A DNA stretch of 64,000 nt. It comes from Aeromicrobium sp. IC_218. Lineage in GTDB: Bacteria; Actinomycetota; Actinomycetes; Propionibacteriales; Nocardioidaceae. Under the pieces are notes generated by a model. It was not told the DNA's origin. It saw only the letters and a list, made by a program, of their open reading frames with translations, and searched no databases. Positions within the stretch are counted from its first letter, which is position 1. Each line of letters begins with the position of its first letter. A program made the translations under genes and the position numbers. Shown one piece after another: positions 15,270 to 24,074 of the stretch. Where the stretch lies: the NCBI RefSeq assembly GCF_004336805.1, contig NZ_SJXM01000002.1:1-64000 (forward strand), read 5' to 3'.

Positions 15270-16529
15270 TCAGAGGGCGGAGCTCACCGCATGGATCAGC
15301 AGGCCGACGAGCCCGCCGACGACCGTGCCGTTGATGCGGATGAACTGCAGGTCGCGTCCGACGTGCAGCTCGATGCGCTCGGCGGTCTCCCGGCCGTCCC
15401 ACCGGTCGACCGTCGCCGAGATGACCGAGGCGAGCTCGTGGCCGTAGCGGTCGACCACGTACGACGCCCCGTCGGCGAGCAGGTCGTCCGCGCGCTGAGC
15501 GAAGGCGGCGTCGGTGCTCAGCCGCTCCCCCAGCGCGGTCAGCTCGGCGACCGCGCGGGCCCGCAGCGGTCCGTCGGGCTGCTCGAGCGCCTCGACCAGG
15601 GCGCGACGCAGGGCGTCCCACAGCCGCACCGCCGTGACCGTGACCTGGGGCTGGTCGAGCACGCGGGCCTTGAGCCGCTCGGCCCGCTCGCGCGTGGCCG
15701 GGTCGTGCTGCAGGTCGTCGGCGAGCGTGGCGAGGTAGCCGTCGAGGGCCCGGCGGACCCGGTGCTGGGGGTCGCGCACGATGTCGCGCACCCACTCCAG
15801 CGCCTGCTCCTGCGCCCAGCCCGCGACGCGGCGGTCGAGCCACTGCGGCGTCCAGGTGGGGGCTCGCTGCTCGATGATCGCCGCGACGTCGCCGGCGTGC
15901 TCGACGAGCCAGCGCTCCAGCTCGGCGAGGGCCAGGTCGACCAGGCCGCGGTGCGCGTCGTCGGCCAGCACGGACTCCAGCAGCTGTCCCGCCACCGGCC
16001 CGAGCTCCTCCTCGCGCAGGCGCGGCACGATCGCGGCGTCGACGACCGCCTTGACGTCGTCGGGCTTCACCCGGGCCAGGGCGTCGGCCGTGACCCGCGA
16101 GCCGATCTCCACGATCCGCTGGGCGTGCTCGGGCCGGCTGAGCCAGGTGCCGGCGCGCTCGCTGACCTTCGCGTCGGCGAGCCGGGCGCGGACGACGTCC
16201 TCGTGCAGGAAGTTGTCGGTGACGAACTCCTGCAGGCTCTCGCCGAGCATCTGCTTCTTGCGCGGGATGATCGCCGTGTGCGGCACCGGCAGGCCGAGCG
16301 GGTGGCGGAACAGCGCGGTGACCGCGAACCAGTCGGCCACGGCGCCGACCATGGCCGCCTCCGCGGCCGCGTTGACGTAGCCCTGCCAGCCGTCCTGCCC
16401 GTGCGTCACCACGTAGACGACGGCCGCGAGCAGGAGCAGGCAGGTGGCCACCGTGCGCATGCGGCGCAGCGCGCGGCGGCGGATCTGGTCGGAGGCCGAC
16501 AGCGCGGCCGGCACGGCGAAGGACGTCAC
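15270..16529 (-). CDS. DUF445 membrane-anchored protein
   Basis: A 419-residue DUF445 (COG2733, YjiN-like) protein. An N-terminal transmembrane helix (about 27-43, CLLLLAAVVYVV) precedes the family signature AAAEAAMVGAVADWFAVTALFRHPLGLPVPHTAIIPRKK. A long helical, charged region follows, and a C-terminal hydrophobic segment (INGTVVGGLVGLLIHAVS) completes the fold. Function is unknown for the family. The GTG at 16529 is chosen because TACGGT lies exactly six bases upstream and translation would start VTSFAVPAALSASDQIRR; a longer frame to 16637 has no such support. It is divergent from the zinc metallopeptidase gene. Confidence 0.85.
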   Translation of the reverse strand: MTSFAVPAALSASDQIRRRALRRMRTVATCLLLLAAVVYVVTHGQDGWQGYVNAAAEAAMVGAVADWFAVTALFRHPLGLPVPHTAIIPRKKQMLGESLQEFVTDNFLHEDVVRARLADAKVSERAGTWLSRPEHAQRIVEIGSRVTADALARVKPDDVKAVVDAAIVPRLREEELGPVAGQLLESVLADDAHRGLVDLALAELERWLVEHAGDVAAIIEQRAPTWTPQWLDRRVAGWAQEQALEWVRDIVRDPQHRVRRALDGYLATLADDLQHDPATRERAERLKARVLDQPQVTVTAVRLWDALRRALVEALEQPDGPLRARAVAELTALGERLSTDAAFAQRADDLLADGASYVVDRYGHELASVISATVDRWDGRETAERIELHVGRDLQFIRINGTVVGGLVGLLIHAVSSAL

Positions 16530-16741
16530 CGAGCCACCGTAGGGCTCCTCCCACCACCCCAGCCCGTCGAACCTGCCCCTTCCCTCGGCGGTGACCTGGC
16601 GTCCACGGCCCTGCGTCGGCGGTGCGCCTGCGTCCACCGCGGGCCTCGGGGTGGACGCAGGCTCACCGCCACGGGTCCCGACGCAGCGGCCCGGCGGCGC
16701 TCGGCGGGCCGGGTCGGGGCTGGCTCACTACGATCCGAAGG

Positions 16742-17638
16742 GTGAGCTTCAACGACGACGCAGGACTCGACACCAGCCAGGTCAGTGGCGGCGGCGGACG
16801 CGGCGGCGCCCTCATCGGCGGCGGCATCGGCGGCGTCGTCATCCTGCTGATCGGCGCGTTCCTGGGCGTCGACCTCTCCGGCCTCACCGGCGGCGGGTCG
16901 ACCAACCCGTTCGAGACGAGCACCGTGTCCAGCAGCAGCGGCGACTTCTCCCACTGCAAGACCGGCGCGGACGCCAACCAGTACGACGACTGTCGCATCG
17001 TCGGCACGGTCAACAGCGTCCAGGACTACTGGCGCGACGCGCTGCCCGCCGACGTAGGCCGCCAGTACCGCGACGCCCGCACCGTCATCTACTCCGGCGC
17101 CACGCAGTCGCCCTGCGGCACCGCGTCCAACCAGACCGGGCCGTTCTACTGCCCCACCGACGAGCGGGTCTACATCGACGCCTCGTTCTTCGACCAGCTC
17201 TCCAGCACCTACGGCGCCGACGGGGGCACGCTCGCCCAGATGTACGTCGTCGCCCACGAGTACGGCCACCACGTCGAGAACGTCCTCGGCATCCTCAGCA
17301 AGTACCAGGACCGCCGCACGGGCGCGACGAGCAACGGCGTCCGCATCGAGCTGATGGCCGACTGCCTGGCCGGCGTCTGGGCCAACCACGCGGCGTCCAC
17401 GCAGGACGCGAACGGCGTCACCCTCATCGAGCCGCTCACCCAGCGCGACATCGACTCCGCGCTGTCCGCGGCCGCCGCGGTGGGCGACGACCACATCCAG
17501 TCCGAGCTCGGCGGCGGCTCGGTCAACCAGGACTCCTGGACGCACGGCTCGAGCGAGCAGCGCCAGCGCTGGTTCACCACCGGGTACGAGTCGGGCACCA
17601 TCGGGACGTGCGACACCTTCGCGACGAACTCGCTGTGA
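16742..17638 (+). CDS. Neutral zinc metallopeptidase (YpfJ/KPN_02809 family)
   Basis: The 298-residue protein has a short cytosolic Gly-rich N-terminus, one transmembrane helix (about 28-43, GIGGVVILLIGAFLGV) and an extracytoplasmic domain bearing the zincin motif HEYGH at 172-176, within VVAHEYGHHVENVLG. Conserved cysteine pairs (about 72/84 and 125/137) may form disulfides. The ELMADCLAG segment is the usual third-ligand region of this family. A membrane-anchored peptidase of unknown substrate is predicted. TACGAT (16729-16734) seven bases before the GTG suggests a leaderless start. Its stop overlaps the GTG of the CPBP gene, which in turn overlaps hrpA. Confidence 0.88.
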   Translation: MSFNDDAGLDTSQVSGGGGRGGALIGGGIGGVVILLIGAFLGVDLSGLTGGGSTNPFETSTVSSSSGDFSHCKTGADANQYDDCRIVGTVNSVQDYWRDALPADVGRQYRDARTVIYSGATQSPCGTASNQTGPFYCPTDERVYIDASFFDQLSSTYGADGGTLAQMYVVAHEYGHHVENVLGILSKYQDRRTGATSNGVRIELMADCLAGVWANHAASTQDANGVTLIEPLTQRDIDSALSAAAAVGDDHIQSELGGGSVNQDSWTHGSSEQRQRWFTTGYESGTIGTCDTFATNSL

Positions 17639-18405
17639 CGACCGTCCCCCGCCGCGCGCTGCGGGCGGAGGTCTGGATCGTCCTCGGCCTGTCGCTGGGA
17701 CAGTCCGCGGTCTACGCGGTCGTCAGTCTCGTGCGCAAGGCGCTGTCGGACGCCGGCATCGGCGGGTCGACGGCGACGCTGAACCCGACCCGCGACACGA
17801 GCGCCTGGCTCGACCTCGTGCTCAACCTGCTCAGCATCGGGTTCGCGCTCGTCCCCGTGGCGCTGGCGCTGTACCTGCTGTCCGCCGACCGGCGCTGGGA
17901 CCCGACGCTCCCCCGCCTGCGCGAGCGGCTCGGCCTGACCGGCGACCGTCCGGGGCTCGACGTCGCCTGGGGCGCGGCGCTGGCCGCGCTCATCGGCATC
18001 CCCGGCCTCGGCGTCTACTTCGCCGGACGCGCGCTGGGCGTCACGGCCGAGGTGGTGGCCAGCGACCTGTCGGCGCACTGGTGGACGGTGCCGGTGCTCG
18101 TCCTCTCGGCGGTGCAGAACGCCGTGCTCGAGGAGGTCGTGGTCGTCGGCTACCTGTTCACGCGGCTGCGCCAGCTGCGCTGGGGACCGCTCGCGATCGT
18201 CGTCGTGGCGGCGCTGCTGCGCGGCTCGTACCACCTCTACCAGGGCGTGGGACAGGGCCTGGGGAACGTCGCGATGGGGCTTCTGCTGGGATGGTTCTAC
18301 CTGCGGACCGGACGACTGTGGCCGTTGATCGTCGCCCACACGATCCTGGACGTCGTCGCGTTCGTCGGGTACGCCCTGCTGGCCGACACCTTGGGACTGC
18401 GCTGA
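17635..18405 (+). CDS. CPBP-family intramembrane protease homologue
   Basis: A 256-residue protein with about seven hydrophobic helices and a CPBP (Abi/CaaX-like) core. Motif 1 reads EEVVVVGYL where active members have EExxxRG, so the usual arginine is replaced by Val. The second motif region SYHLYQG retains the His, and VAHTILDVV keeps the C-terminal His. The two glutamates and both histidines are therefore present, and zinc-type catalysis remains possible. The substrate is unknown. The start (GTG 17635) overlaps the metallopeptidase stop and the stop overlaps the hrpA ATG, giving a three-gene coupled operon. Confidence 0.82.
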   Translation: MTTVPRRALRAEVWIVLGLSLGQSAVYAVVSLVRKALSDAGIGGSTATLNPTRDTSAWLDLVLNLLSIGFALVPVALALYLLSADRRWDPTLPRLRERLGLTGDRPGLDVAWGAALAALIGIPGLGVYFAGRALGVTAEVVASDLSAHWWTVPVLVLSAVQNAVLEEVVVVGYLFTRLRQLRWGPLAIVVVAALLRGSYHLYQGVGQGLGNVAMGLLLGWFYLRTGRLWPLIVAHTILDVVAFVGYALLADTLGLR

Positions 18406-21400
18406 TGAGCACGACGGAGAGCACGATGCGGATCGAGTACGACCCCGCGCTCCCCATCACCGACCGCCACGACGAGATCGCGGCGGCGCTGCGCGACCAC
18501 CAGGTCGTGGTGGTGGCCGGCGAGACCGGCTCGGGCAAGACGACGCAGCTGCCGAAGATCGCCTACGAGCTCGGCCGCCGCGCGATCGCCCACACCCAGC
18601 CCCGGCGCATCGCCGCCCGCTCGGTGGCCAAGCGCATCGCGGACGAGTGCGGGGTCGAGCTGGGCACCGAGGTCGGCTACGCCGTGCGCTTCGACGACCA
18701 GCGCGGTGACGCGATCACGCTGCTCACCGACGGCCTGCTGCTGGCCGAGCTGAGCCACGACCGCGACCTGAGCCGCTACGACACGATCATCATCGACGAG
18801 GCCCACGAGCGGAGCCTGGCGATCGACTTCCTGCTGGGCTACCTGGTCCAGCTGCTGCCGCGGCGTCCCGACCTCAAGGTCGTCATCACGTCCGCGACGA
18901 TCGCGGTCGAGCGCTTCGCCGAGATGTTCGACGGCGCCCCGGTCATCGAGGTCAGCGGCCGCACCTTCCCCATCGAGGTGCGCTACCGCCCGTTCGTCGA
19001 GCGCGAGGACGGCGACCCGCTCCAGGCCATCGCGGACGCGATCACCGAGCTCCCCCGCGAGGGCGACGTGCTCGTCTTCCTGTCCGGCGAGCGCGAGATC
19101 CGCGACACCGCCGAGCACCTGCAGGGCAAGAAGTGGCCCCGCACCGAGATCCTGCCGCTCTACGGTCGGCTCTCGACCCAGGACCAGCAGAAGATCTTCG
19201 CGGCACCGAGCGGCGGCCGGCGCATCGTGTTGGCCACGAACGTGGCCGAGACGTCGCTGACCGTGCCCGGCATCCGGTACGTCGTCGACCCCGGCTTCGC
19301 CCGCGTCTCGCGCTACAGCCAGCGGCTCAAGGTGCAGCGGCTGCCGATCGAGCCGGTCTCGCAGGCGTCCGCCCGCCAGCGCGCCGGCCGCTGCGGACGT
19401 GTCGCCGAGGGCATCTGCATCCGGCTGTACTCCGAGGAGGACTTCGAGAGCCGGCCGGAGTTCACCGACCCCGAGATCCAGCGCACCAACCTCGCCTCGG
19501 TGCTGCTGCAGATGGCCGACCTCGAGCTCGGCGACGTGACGTCCTTCCCGTTCCTGGACAAGCCCGACTCGCGCGCGGTCGGCGACGGCGTCGTGCTGCT
19601 CACCGAGCTCGGCGCCCTCGTCCACGGCCGCGACGGCACGCCGCGGCTCACCCGGCTCGGCCGCACCCTGGCCAAGCTTCCGCTCGACCCGCGGATGGCG
19701 CGGATGGTGCTGGCCGCCGACCGGCTCGGCTGCCTGGCCGACGTGCTGGTCGTCGTGTCGGCGCTGAGCATCCAGGACCCGCGCGAGCGTCCGCTGGAGC
19801 ACCAGCAGGCCGCCGACGAGAAGCACGCGCGCTTCCGTGAGCCGGACTCGGACTTCCTGTCGTACTTGACGCTGTGGACGTACCTGCGCGAGCAGCGCGA
19901 CCTCATGAGCCACTCGGCCTTCCGCCGCATGTGCCGCGACGAGTTCCTGCACTACCTGCGCATCCGCGAGTGGCACGACGTGCACTCCCAGCTGCGCCGC
20001 ACGGTCAAGGAGCTCGGCATGAAGCCTGGCCGCAACGGCGCCGACCCGGATGCGATCCACCAGGCCCTGCTGCACGGCCTGCTGTCGCACGTCGGGCTGC
20101 GCGAGGGCGACACCCGCGAGTACCTCGGCGCGCGCAACGCGAAGTTCGCGATCTTCCCGGGCTCCGGCCTGGCCAAGAAGCCGCCGCGGCTCGTGATGGC
20201 CGGCGAGCTGGTCGAGACGAGCCGGCTGTGGGCCCGCGACGTGGCCAAGATCCAGCCGGAGTGGGCCGAGAAGGCCGGCGAGCACCTGGTCAAGCGCAGC
20301 TACAGCGAGCCGCACTGGTCGACTAAGCGCGGCTCGGTCATGGCCCGCGAGCGGGTGTCGCTCTACGGCGTCCCGCTCGTCGCCGACCGGCTCGTGCAGT
20401 ACGGCAAGGTCGACCCGGTCGTCTCACGCGAGCTGTTCATCCGGCACGCGCTCGTCCAGGGCGAGTGGCGCACCCACCACCGCTTCTTCGAGCGCAACCG
20501 CGCGTTCCTGGACGAGGTGGGCGAGCTCGAGGACCGGCTGCGCCGCCGCGGCCTGCGCGTGGACGACGAGACGCTGTTCGCCTTCTACGACGAGCGCGTG
20601 CCGGCCGACGTCGTCTCGACCCGGCACTTCGACTCCTGGTGGAAGCGGACGCGTCAGGACCAGCCCGACCTGCTCACCTTCGACCCGTCCATGCTGCTGG
20701 CCGACGACGTCGACGCCGACGTGGACGAGCTGTACCCGACCGAGTGGTTCTCCGACGGTGCCGCGTACCCGCTGACGTACCGCTTCGAGCCGGGGGTGGT
20801 CGAGGACGGCGTGACCGTCGACCTCCCGCTCGACCGCCTGCTGCAGGTCTCCGAGGGCGAGTTCGCCTGGGGCGTCCCGGGTCAGCGCACCGAGCTGGTC
20901 GCCGCCCTGATCCGCAGCCTGCCCAAGCAGCTGCGCCGCCAGCTCGTCCCCGCCCCACAGCACGCGGCGACGCTGGCCCCCGCGCTCGACCCGGCCGACG
21001 GCGACCTCGGCACCGCCCTGGCCCGCCAGGTGAAGGTCCAGACCGGGGTGCTGGTCGAGCCGTCCGACTTCGACTGGTCGTCCCTGCCGCCGCACCTGCG
21101 CATGACGTACCGCGTGATGGACGACGGCGACGAGCTCGCCCGCGGTGAGTCGCTCGACGAGCTCCGCGAGCGCCTGCGCGACCACCTGCGCGCCGGCCTC
21201 ACCGAGACCGCGAGGGCCGAGGAGCGCACCGGCATCAAGCGGTGGGACGTCGGCACGGTCGAGCGCAGCCTCACCGCCGGCCAGGTCACCGGCTACCCCG
21301 CGCTCGTCGACGAGGGCGCCGAGGCCGGCGTGGCCCTGCGCGTCCTGGAGACCCCGGGCGAGCAGCGGGCGGCGATGGTCAAGGCCCAGGCGCGCCTGCT

Positions 21401-22049
21401 GTCGTACGTCGTGGCCACCCCGGTGCCGCAGCTCGGCCGGACGCTCGACGTGCGCACCAAGCTGCTGCTCTCGACCGGCCCGTACGCCGACGCCGCCGCG
21501 GTGATCGAGGACTGCTTCCTGGCCGCGCTCGACGAGCTCGTCGTCCGCCACGCCGGTCCGGCGTGGGACGAGGCCGAGTTCGAGCTGCTGCGCGAGCAGG
21601 TGCGCGCCGACGTCTTCGACGTCGCCGAGCAGGTGCTGCGGGGCGTGGTGCAGACGCTGCAGAAGCTGGGCGACGTCGTGCCCGTGACCGGCACGTCCGA
21701 CGCCGCCGAGGACGCGAAGGTGCAGCTCTCGTGGTTGGTCTACCCGGGCTTCGTCCGCGACGCCGGCCTCACGCAGGTGCGGCGGATGCCTCTGTACCTC
21801 GAGGCCACCCGCCGGCTGCTCGCCGCCGGCACGCACCCGCACCTGGCCGACGTGCAGGACCTCGAGGCCCGCTTCTACGCGATCAGCGACCGGCTGCGTC
21901 CCTGGCAGCGTCAGCAGCCGGACGTCCGCCACGCCCGCTGGGCCCTGGAGGAGCTGCGCATCGGCCTGTGGGCCCAGGACCTGCGCACCGCCCACCCGAT
22001 CTCGCTCAAGCGCATGACCAAGCTGCTGGACGCGCTCGAGTCGCGCTAG
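18405..22049 (+). CDS. hrpA: ATP-dependent RNA helicase HrpA
   Basis: A 1214-residue DEAH-box helicase. Motif I GETGSGKTTQ spans residues 39-48; QPRRIAARS (motif Ia), DEAHERS (motif II), TSATI (motif III), NVAETSLT (motif V) and RQRAGRCGR (motif VI) follow in order. Ratchet/HA2 and OB-fold regions follow, then the long C-terminal DUF3418 domain (about 640-1210), which marks HrpA rather than HrpB. HrpA resolves stalled ribosomes and processes mRNA in E. coli. The ATG at 18405 overlaps the CPBP stop by one base. Length is slightly below the E. coli protein but usual for actinobacteria. Confidence 0.93.
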   Translation: MSTTESTMRIEYDPALPITDRHDEIAAALRDHQVVVVAGETGSGKTTQLPKIAYELGRRAIAHTQPRRIAARSVAKRIADECGVELGTEVGYAVRFDDQRGDAITLLTDGLLLAELSHDRDLSRYDTIIIDEAHERSLAIDFLLGYLVQLLPRRPDLKVVITSATIAVERFAEMFDGAPVIEVSGRTFPIEVRYRPFVEREDGDPLQAIADAITELPREGDVLVFLSGEREIRDTAEHLQGKKWPRTEILPLYGRLSTQDQQKIFAAPSGGRRIVLATNVAETSLTVPGIRYVVDPGFARVSRYSQRLKVQRLPIEPVSQASARQRAGRCGRVAEGICIRLYSEEDFESRPEFTDPEIQRTNLASVLLQMADLELGDVTSFPFLDKPDSRAVGDGVVLLTELGALVHGRDGTPRLTRLGRTLAKLPLDPRMARMVLAADRLGCLADVLVVVSALSIQDPRERPLEHQQAADEKHARFREPDSDFLSYLTLWTYLREQRDLMSHSAFRRMCRDEFLHYLRIREWHDVHSQLRRTVKELGMKPGRNGADPDAIHQALLHGLLSHVGLREGDTREYLGARNAKFAIFPGSGLAKKPPRLVMAGELVETSRLWARDVAKIQPEWAEKAGEHLVKRSYSEPHWSTKRGSVMARERVSLYGVPLVADRLVQYGKVDPVVSRELFIRHALVQGEWRTHHRFFERNRAFLDEVGELEDRLRRRGLRVDDETLFAFYDERVPADVVSTRHFDSWWKRTRQDQPDLLTFDPSMLLADDVDADVDELYPTEWFSDGAAYPLTYRFEPGVVEDGVTVDLPLDRLLQVSEGEFAWGVPGQRTELVAALIRSLPKQLRRQLVPAPQHAATLAPALDPADGDLGTALARQVKVQTGVLVEPSDFDWSSLPPHLRMTYRVMDDGDELARGESLDELRERLRDHLRAGLTETARAEERTGIKRWDVGTVERSLTAGQVTGYPALVDEGAEAGVALRVLETPGEQRAAMVKAQARLLSYVVATPVPQLGRTLDVRTKLLLSTGPYADAAAVIEDCFLAALDELVVRHAGPAWDEAEFELLREQVRADVFDVAEQVLRGVVQTLQKLGDVVPVTGTSDAAEDAKVQLSWLVYPGFVRDAGLTQVRRMPLYLEATRRLLAAGTHPHLADVQDLEARFYAISDRLRPWQRQQPDVRHARWALEELRIGLWAQDLRTAHPISLKRMTKLLDALESR

Positions 22050-22061
22050 GCCCCGGACGGC

Positions 22062-22102
22062 ACGAGGGCGGACCCAGGATGATCCTGGGTCCGCCCTCGT
22101 GG
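22062..22102. terminator. Perfect 19-bp inverted-repeat terminator between hrpA and the FKBP gene
   Basis: The left arm (22062-22080) and right arm (22084-22102) pair perfectly over 19 bp with a TGA loop, placed 12 bases after the hrpA stop and 17 bases before the FKBP stop on the other strand. No clear T-run follows on either side, as is common for actinobacterial terminators. It should end both convergent transcripts. Confidence 0.8.
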
Positions 22103-22119
22103 CGTGGGTCGGTGCGTGC

Positions 22120-22479
22120 TCAGCCGACGCCGAGCAGGTCGATCACGAAGACCAGCGTCTTGCCCGACAGGTGGTGGCCGCGGCCGGTGCCGTAGGCCAG
22201 CTCCGGCGGGGCGACGATCTGGCGGCGGCCGCCGACCTTCATGCCCGGGATGCCCTGCTGCCACGCGGCGATCAGCTGCGGCAGCGGGAAGCGCGCGGAC
22301 TGACCGCGGTCCCAGGACGAGTCGAACTGCTCGCCGCTCTCGAACTCGACGCCGACGTAGTGGACGTCCACGACGCCACCCTCGACGGCCTCGGGGCCGT
22401 CGCCCACGACCAGGTCGGTGACCGTCAGCTCGGTGGGCGGGGGGCCGGGGATGAAGTCGACTTCAGGCTTCTCACTCAT
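22120..22479 (-). CDS. FKBP-type peptidyl-prolyl cis-trans isomerase
   Basis: A 119-residue cytoplasmic FKBP domain without signal peptide. Visible motifs are VHYVGVEFESGEQFDSSW, the hydrophobic pocket PQLIAAWQQGIPGMKVGGRRQIVAPPELAYG and a C-terminal LVFVIDLLGV strand. It catalyses proline isomerisation and assists protein folding. The length is that of the stand-alone actinobacterial FkpA/FkbP-like proteins. The ATG at 22479 has GAGGAT six bases upstream, which could be either a ribosome binding site or a leaderless -10. It is divergent from the alcohol dehydrogenase gene, 60 bases away. Confidence 0.93.
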   Translation of the reverse strand: MSEKPEVDFIPGPPPTELTVTDLVVGDGPEAVEGGVVDVHYVGVEFESGEQFDSSWDRGQSARFPLPQLIAAWQQGIPGMKVGGRRQIVAPPELAYGTGRGHHLSGKTLVFVIDLLGVG

Positions 22480-22539
22480 GGCTCGATCCTCGCACAGGCC
22501 CGAGCGGCCGGCCGGACGACGTCCTGGCACGATGGCCGC

Positions 22540-23586
22540 ATGCGCGCCACCGTCCTCCACGCCCCGTTCGACGTCCGCCTCGACACCGTCCCCGACCCGC
22601 AGCTGGCCCTCGACACCGACGCGATCGTGCGCGTCGTCGCGGCCTGCGTCTGCGGCTCGGACCTGTGGAGCTACCGCGGCGTCAACGACGTCACCGAGCC
22701 CAAGCGCATCGGCCACGAGATGGTCGGCGTCGTCGAGCAGGTCGGCAGCGCCGTGAGCACCGTGCAGCCGGGCGACTTCGTCATCGCGCCGTTCGCCTAC
22801 AGCGACAACACCTGTGCCGCGTGCCGCGTCGGCGTGCAGACCTCGTGCCGCCACGGCGGGTTCTGGGGCGGCGACGACCGCGAGGGCCACTTCGTCGACG
22901 GCCTGCAGGGCGAGCTCGTCCGCGTCCCCCTGGCCGACGGCACGCTCGTCGCGACGCCGGACGCCCCGGATCCCGCGCTGGTCCCCCACCTGCTCACGCT
23001 GAGCGACGTCTTCCCCACCGGCCACCACGCGGCGGTCAGCGCCGGCGTCACCGAGGGCAGCACGGTGGCCGTGGTCGGCGACGGCGCGGTCGGGCTCAGC
23101 GCGGTGCTCGCGGCCAAGCGGCTCGGTGCCTCCCGCATCGTCGCCATGTCGCGGCACGCCGACCGTCAAGAGCTGTCCCGCGCCTTCGGTGCCGACGAGG
23201 TCGTCGAGTCGCGCGGCAAGGAGGGGGCGCAGGCGGTCAAGGAGATCTTCGACGGCCTGGGCGCCGACTGCGTGCTGGAGTGCGTCGGCACCGGCGCGTC
23301 GATGGAGCAGGCGCTGCGCAGCGCGCGTCCCGGCGGCATGGTCGGCTACGTCGGCGTCCCGCACGGGGTCACGCTGGACGTGCCGACGATGTTCGGCCGC
23401 AACGTCGGCCTCAACGGCGGCGTCGCACCGGTCCGGGCGTACCTGGACGAGCTGCTGCCCGACGTGTGGGAGGGACGCATCCAGCCCGGACGCGTCTTCG
23501 ACCTCAGCGTCCCGCTGGACCAGGTGGCCGACGCCTACCGGGCCATGGACGAGCGCACGGCGATCAAGTCGCTGCTGACGCTCTGA
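22540..23586 (+). CDS. Zinc-dependent alcohol dehydrogenase (MDR family)
   Basis: The 348-residue medium-chain dehydrogenase has catalytic zinc ligand Cys in VCGSDLWSY, GHEMVGVVEQVG (zinc His-Glu site) and a structural-zinc loop of reduced type (NTCAACRVGVQTSC). The NAD(P)-binding Rossmann motif VVGDGAVGLSAVLAAKRLGA follows. It oxidises an alcohol or reduces an aldehyde; the substrate is unknown. CACGAT (22528-22533) six bases before the ATG supports a leaderless start. It is convergent with the MarR gene six bases away. A role in removing aldehyde from amine oxidation is imaginable but not supported by linkage. Confidence 0.87.
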   Translation: MRATVLHAPFDVRLDTVPDPQLALDTDAIVRVVAACVCGSDLWSYRGVNDVTEPKRIGHEMVGVVEQVGSAVSTVQPGDFVIAPFAYSDNTCAACRVGVQTSCRHGGFWGGDDREGHFVDGLQGELVRVPLADGTLVATPDAPDPALVPHLLTLSDVFPTGHHAAVSAGVTEGSTVAVVGDGAVGLSAVLAAKRLGASRIVAMSRHADRQELSRAFGADEVVESRGKEGAQAVKEIFDGLGADCVLECVGTGASMEQALRSARPGGMVGYVGVPHGVTLDVPTMFGRNVGLNGGVAPVRAYLDELLPDVWEGRIQPGRVFDLSVPLDQVADAYRAMDERTAIKSLLTL

Positions 23587-23592
23587 GCCGCG

Positions 23593-24039
23593 TCAGGCCG
23601 GGTCGGGCGTCTCGTTGAGGCGCTTGACCAGGCGCGCGAGCGTGGTTCGCTCCTCGGTCGTCCAGCCCTCGAGCAGGCCGGCGAACCACTGGTGCACGTC
23701 GCGCCGGAAGTCCTTGAGCCGGACCGCGGCCTCGTCCGGCACGGTCAGCAGCTGGGCGCGACCGTCCTCGGGGTCGGGCTCGCGCTCGACCAGGCCGAGC
23801 CGCTCCAGCGAGGAGACCGCGCGGCTGATCGTCGACTTGTGGACGTCGAAGGTCTCGGCGAGCTCGGAGGCGCGGACGCCGTCGGGCGCGTCGTGGATGG
23901 CCACGAGCACGAGGTAGGAGCCGTAGTCGAGCCCGGGGTTGATGCTGGCCAGCAGCCCCATGGTGCGGACGCGGGCGCGGCGGAAGAACCGGGTGAACTG
24001 CACGTCGACGTCGAAGTCGTCCGGCATCTGGTGAGGCAC
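23593..24039 (-). CDS. MarR-family transcriptional regulator
   Basis: A 148-residue winged-helix protein. The HTH is in RASELAETFDVHKSTISRAVSSLERLGLVERE, and the wing in DPEDGRAQLLTVP. Helices flanking the domain give the dimer interface. The start is GTG at 24039: TACGAT lies exactly six bases upstream, matching the leaderless pattern, whereas the internal ATG at 24027 has neither a -10 hexamer nor a ribosome binding site. It stands alone, 35 bases after the acyl-CoA dehydrogenase pair on the same strand, and might regulate that pair or the convergent dehydrogenase. Ligand unknown. Confidence 0.87.
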   Translation of the reverse strand: MPHQMPDDFDVDVQFTRFFRRARVRTMGLLASINPGLDYGSYLVLVAIHDAPDGVRASELAETFDVHKSTISRAVSSLERLGLVEREPDPEDGRAQLLTVPDEAAVRLKDFRRDVHQWFAGLLEGWTTEERTTLARLVKRLNETPDPA

Positions 24040-24074
24040 GGCGTCATCGTACCGGGCGGCCCCCACCGCCCGGC

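Noticed and set aside
14839..15334. Small plus-strand ORFs in the tRNA-Leu intergenic region
   Set aside because: Mutually overlapping frames with no domain or start signal; the stretch is dominated by hairpins.
16530..17545. Minus-strand frames opposite the zinc metallopeptidase gene
   Set aside because: Low-complexity Val/Gly/Arg translations; the plus-strand gene has an HExxH motif and family features.
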